DNA of 12,804 bases from Fimiplasma intestinipullorum. GTDB taxonomy: Bacteria > Bacillota_I > Bacilli_A > Erysipelotrichales > Coprobacillaceae. The notes beneath the pieces were generated by a model. That model was not told where the DNA came from and searched no databases. It saw only the letters and a list, made by a program, of their open reading frames with translations. Positions 12,219-12,804 of this stretch are shown piece by piece; within the stretch, counting starts at the first letter, position 1, and every line of letters starts with the position of its first letter. Made by a program: the position numbers and the translations under genes. The stretch covers positions 1 through 12,804 of the forward strand of contig DVMJ01000033.1 in assembly GCA_018715065.1 (NCBI GenBank), given 5' to 3'.

Positions 12219-12804
12219 ATGTTGAAAGCTAGACACATTGAGATTTCTTATTATCATCCGGTTTTAACAGATGCCTGTTTTGAGGCACATCATGGTAAGC
12301 TGACAGGCTTGATTGGTGAGAGCGGGAGTGGCAAATCGTCACTTCTGAATCGCTTGAGTTTATACAGCTATGATCATGATTTTGAGTATGAGATCGACGG
12401 CTTGAATATTAAAGAACTTTCTAAACATGATTGCCTGCAGTTATTGAAGTCTAAGATTGCTTATCTTCGACAGGAATGTACCTTTATGGATAATATGCGA
12501 ATCGATGGGAATCTGAGGATGGAAGCCAAGATTGCAGGGAAGACGTTAAGTGATGAAAGACTGCATCAGGTTTTAAAAGAAGTCGAATTGGATGGGAAAG
12601 AGGACCTTTATCCGGCTGCTCTTTCCGGTGGAGAGAAGCAGCGGTTAGCGATCGCCTTAGCGTTAGTAAAGGGAGCAGATATCCTGTTCTTAGATGAGAT
12701 TACTTCCGCTTTAGATGAAGTCAATACACAGAAGATCATTCAGATCTTGCAGCATCTAGCTTATGAAGACAAGAAGCTGATCGTATTGGCGACGCATGAC
12801 GATA
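12219..12804 (+). CDS. ABC transporter ATP-binding protein, partial (runs off window)
   Basis: The visible 195 codons encode an ABC nucleotide-binding domain of the MacB/LolD or peptide-export kind. Motifs are Walker A GESGSGKSS (about residues 33-41), Q-loop AYLRQE, signature LSGGEKQR, Walker B ILFLDEITSALDE, and H-loop ATHDD at the window end. Few residues should be missing if it is a stand-alone ATPase of 210-230 residues; a fused permease domain cannot be excluded. The start ATG 12219 follows AGGGGTGA (12206-12213). TGCTATAAT at 12196-12204 looks like an extended -10, but it is so close that its transcript would lose most of the ribosome site. Read-through from the secreted-protein promoter is therefore the likelier source. 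Export of the small protein's product, or immunity to it, is an inferred role. Confidence 0.85.
   Translation, partial: MLKARHIEISYYHPVLTDACFEAHHGKLTGLIGESGSGKSSLLNRLSLYSYDHDFEYEIDGLNIKELSKHDCLQLLKSKIAYLRQECTFMDNMRIDGNLRMEAKIAGKTLSDERLHQVLKEVELDGKEDLYPAALSGGEKQRLAIALALVKGADILFLDEITSALDEVNTQKIIQILQHLAYEDKKLIVLATHDD

Overview
The window reads as a chromosomal segment of a Gram-positive Firmicute, probably from the Erysipelotrichia or a related low-to-mid-GC anaerobic lineage. The grounds are strong AGGAGG-type ribosome sites, short intergenic gaps, extended -10 promoters (TGnTATAAT), intrinsic terminators fused to stop codons, and the protein families present. The taxon is an inference; no rRNA or tRNA gene is present to fix it.

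Layout. (1) 1-1110 is an AT-rich accessory stretch: a decayed IS200/IS605-type transposase with its hairpin end, then a uracil-DNA-glycosylase-superfamily gene broken at a seven-G tract. (2) 1104-1318 is the tail of a small membrane protein gene that kept its terminator. (3) 1354-6207 is a tightly packed five-gene operon: metallophosphoesterase, ABC ATPase, ABC-2 permease, IlvD/Edd-family dehydratase and KDPG/KHG-type aldolase. It starts at a good sigma-A-like promoter and ends at a terminator shared with the convergent gene. (4) 6206-9454 on the minus strand holds a membrane-anchored YkuE-like metallophosphoesterase and an S9 acylaminoacyl/prolyl-oligopeptidase, each with its own promoter. 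(5) 9527-12804 is again more AT-rich. It holds a small protein with a PD-(D/E)XK-nuclease-like motif and a helix-turn-helix regulator with a long helical (TPR/RRNPP-like) C-terminus, both on the minus strand. Divergent from these are a secreted two-cysteine small protein and the start of an ABC transporter ATPase that runs off the window.

How the genes may work together. The dehydratase plus aldolase pair is the core of Entner-Doudoroff-like sugar-acid breakdown: the acid is dehydrated to a 2-keto-3-deoxy acid, then cleaved to pyruvate plus an aldehyde. The ABC-2 exporter and phosphoesterase are co-transcribed, but their link to that pathway is not evident. In region 5, the RRNPP-like regulator, the secreted peptide and the exporter ATPase have the layout of a peptide-signalling or bacteriocin-like locus. 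The 460-bp divergent intergenic region carries several TCAAA/TTTGA inverted repeats, one overlapping the -35 of the secreted-peptide promoter. This is the best candidate for an undescribed system in the window. Its function is inferred from layout only.
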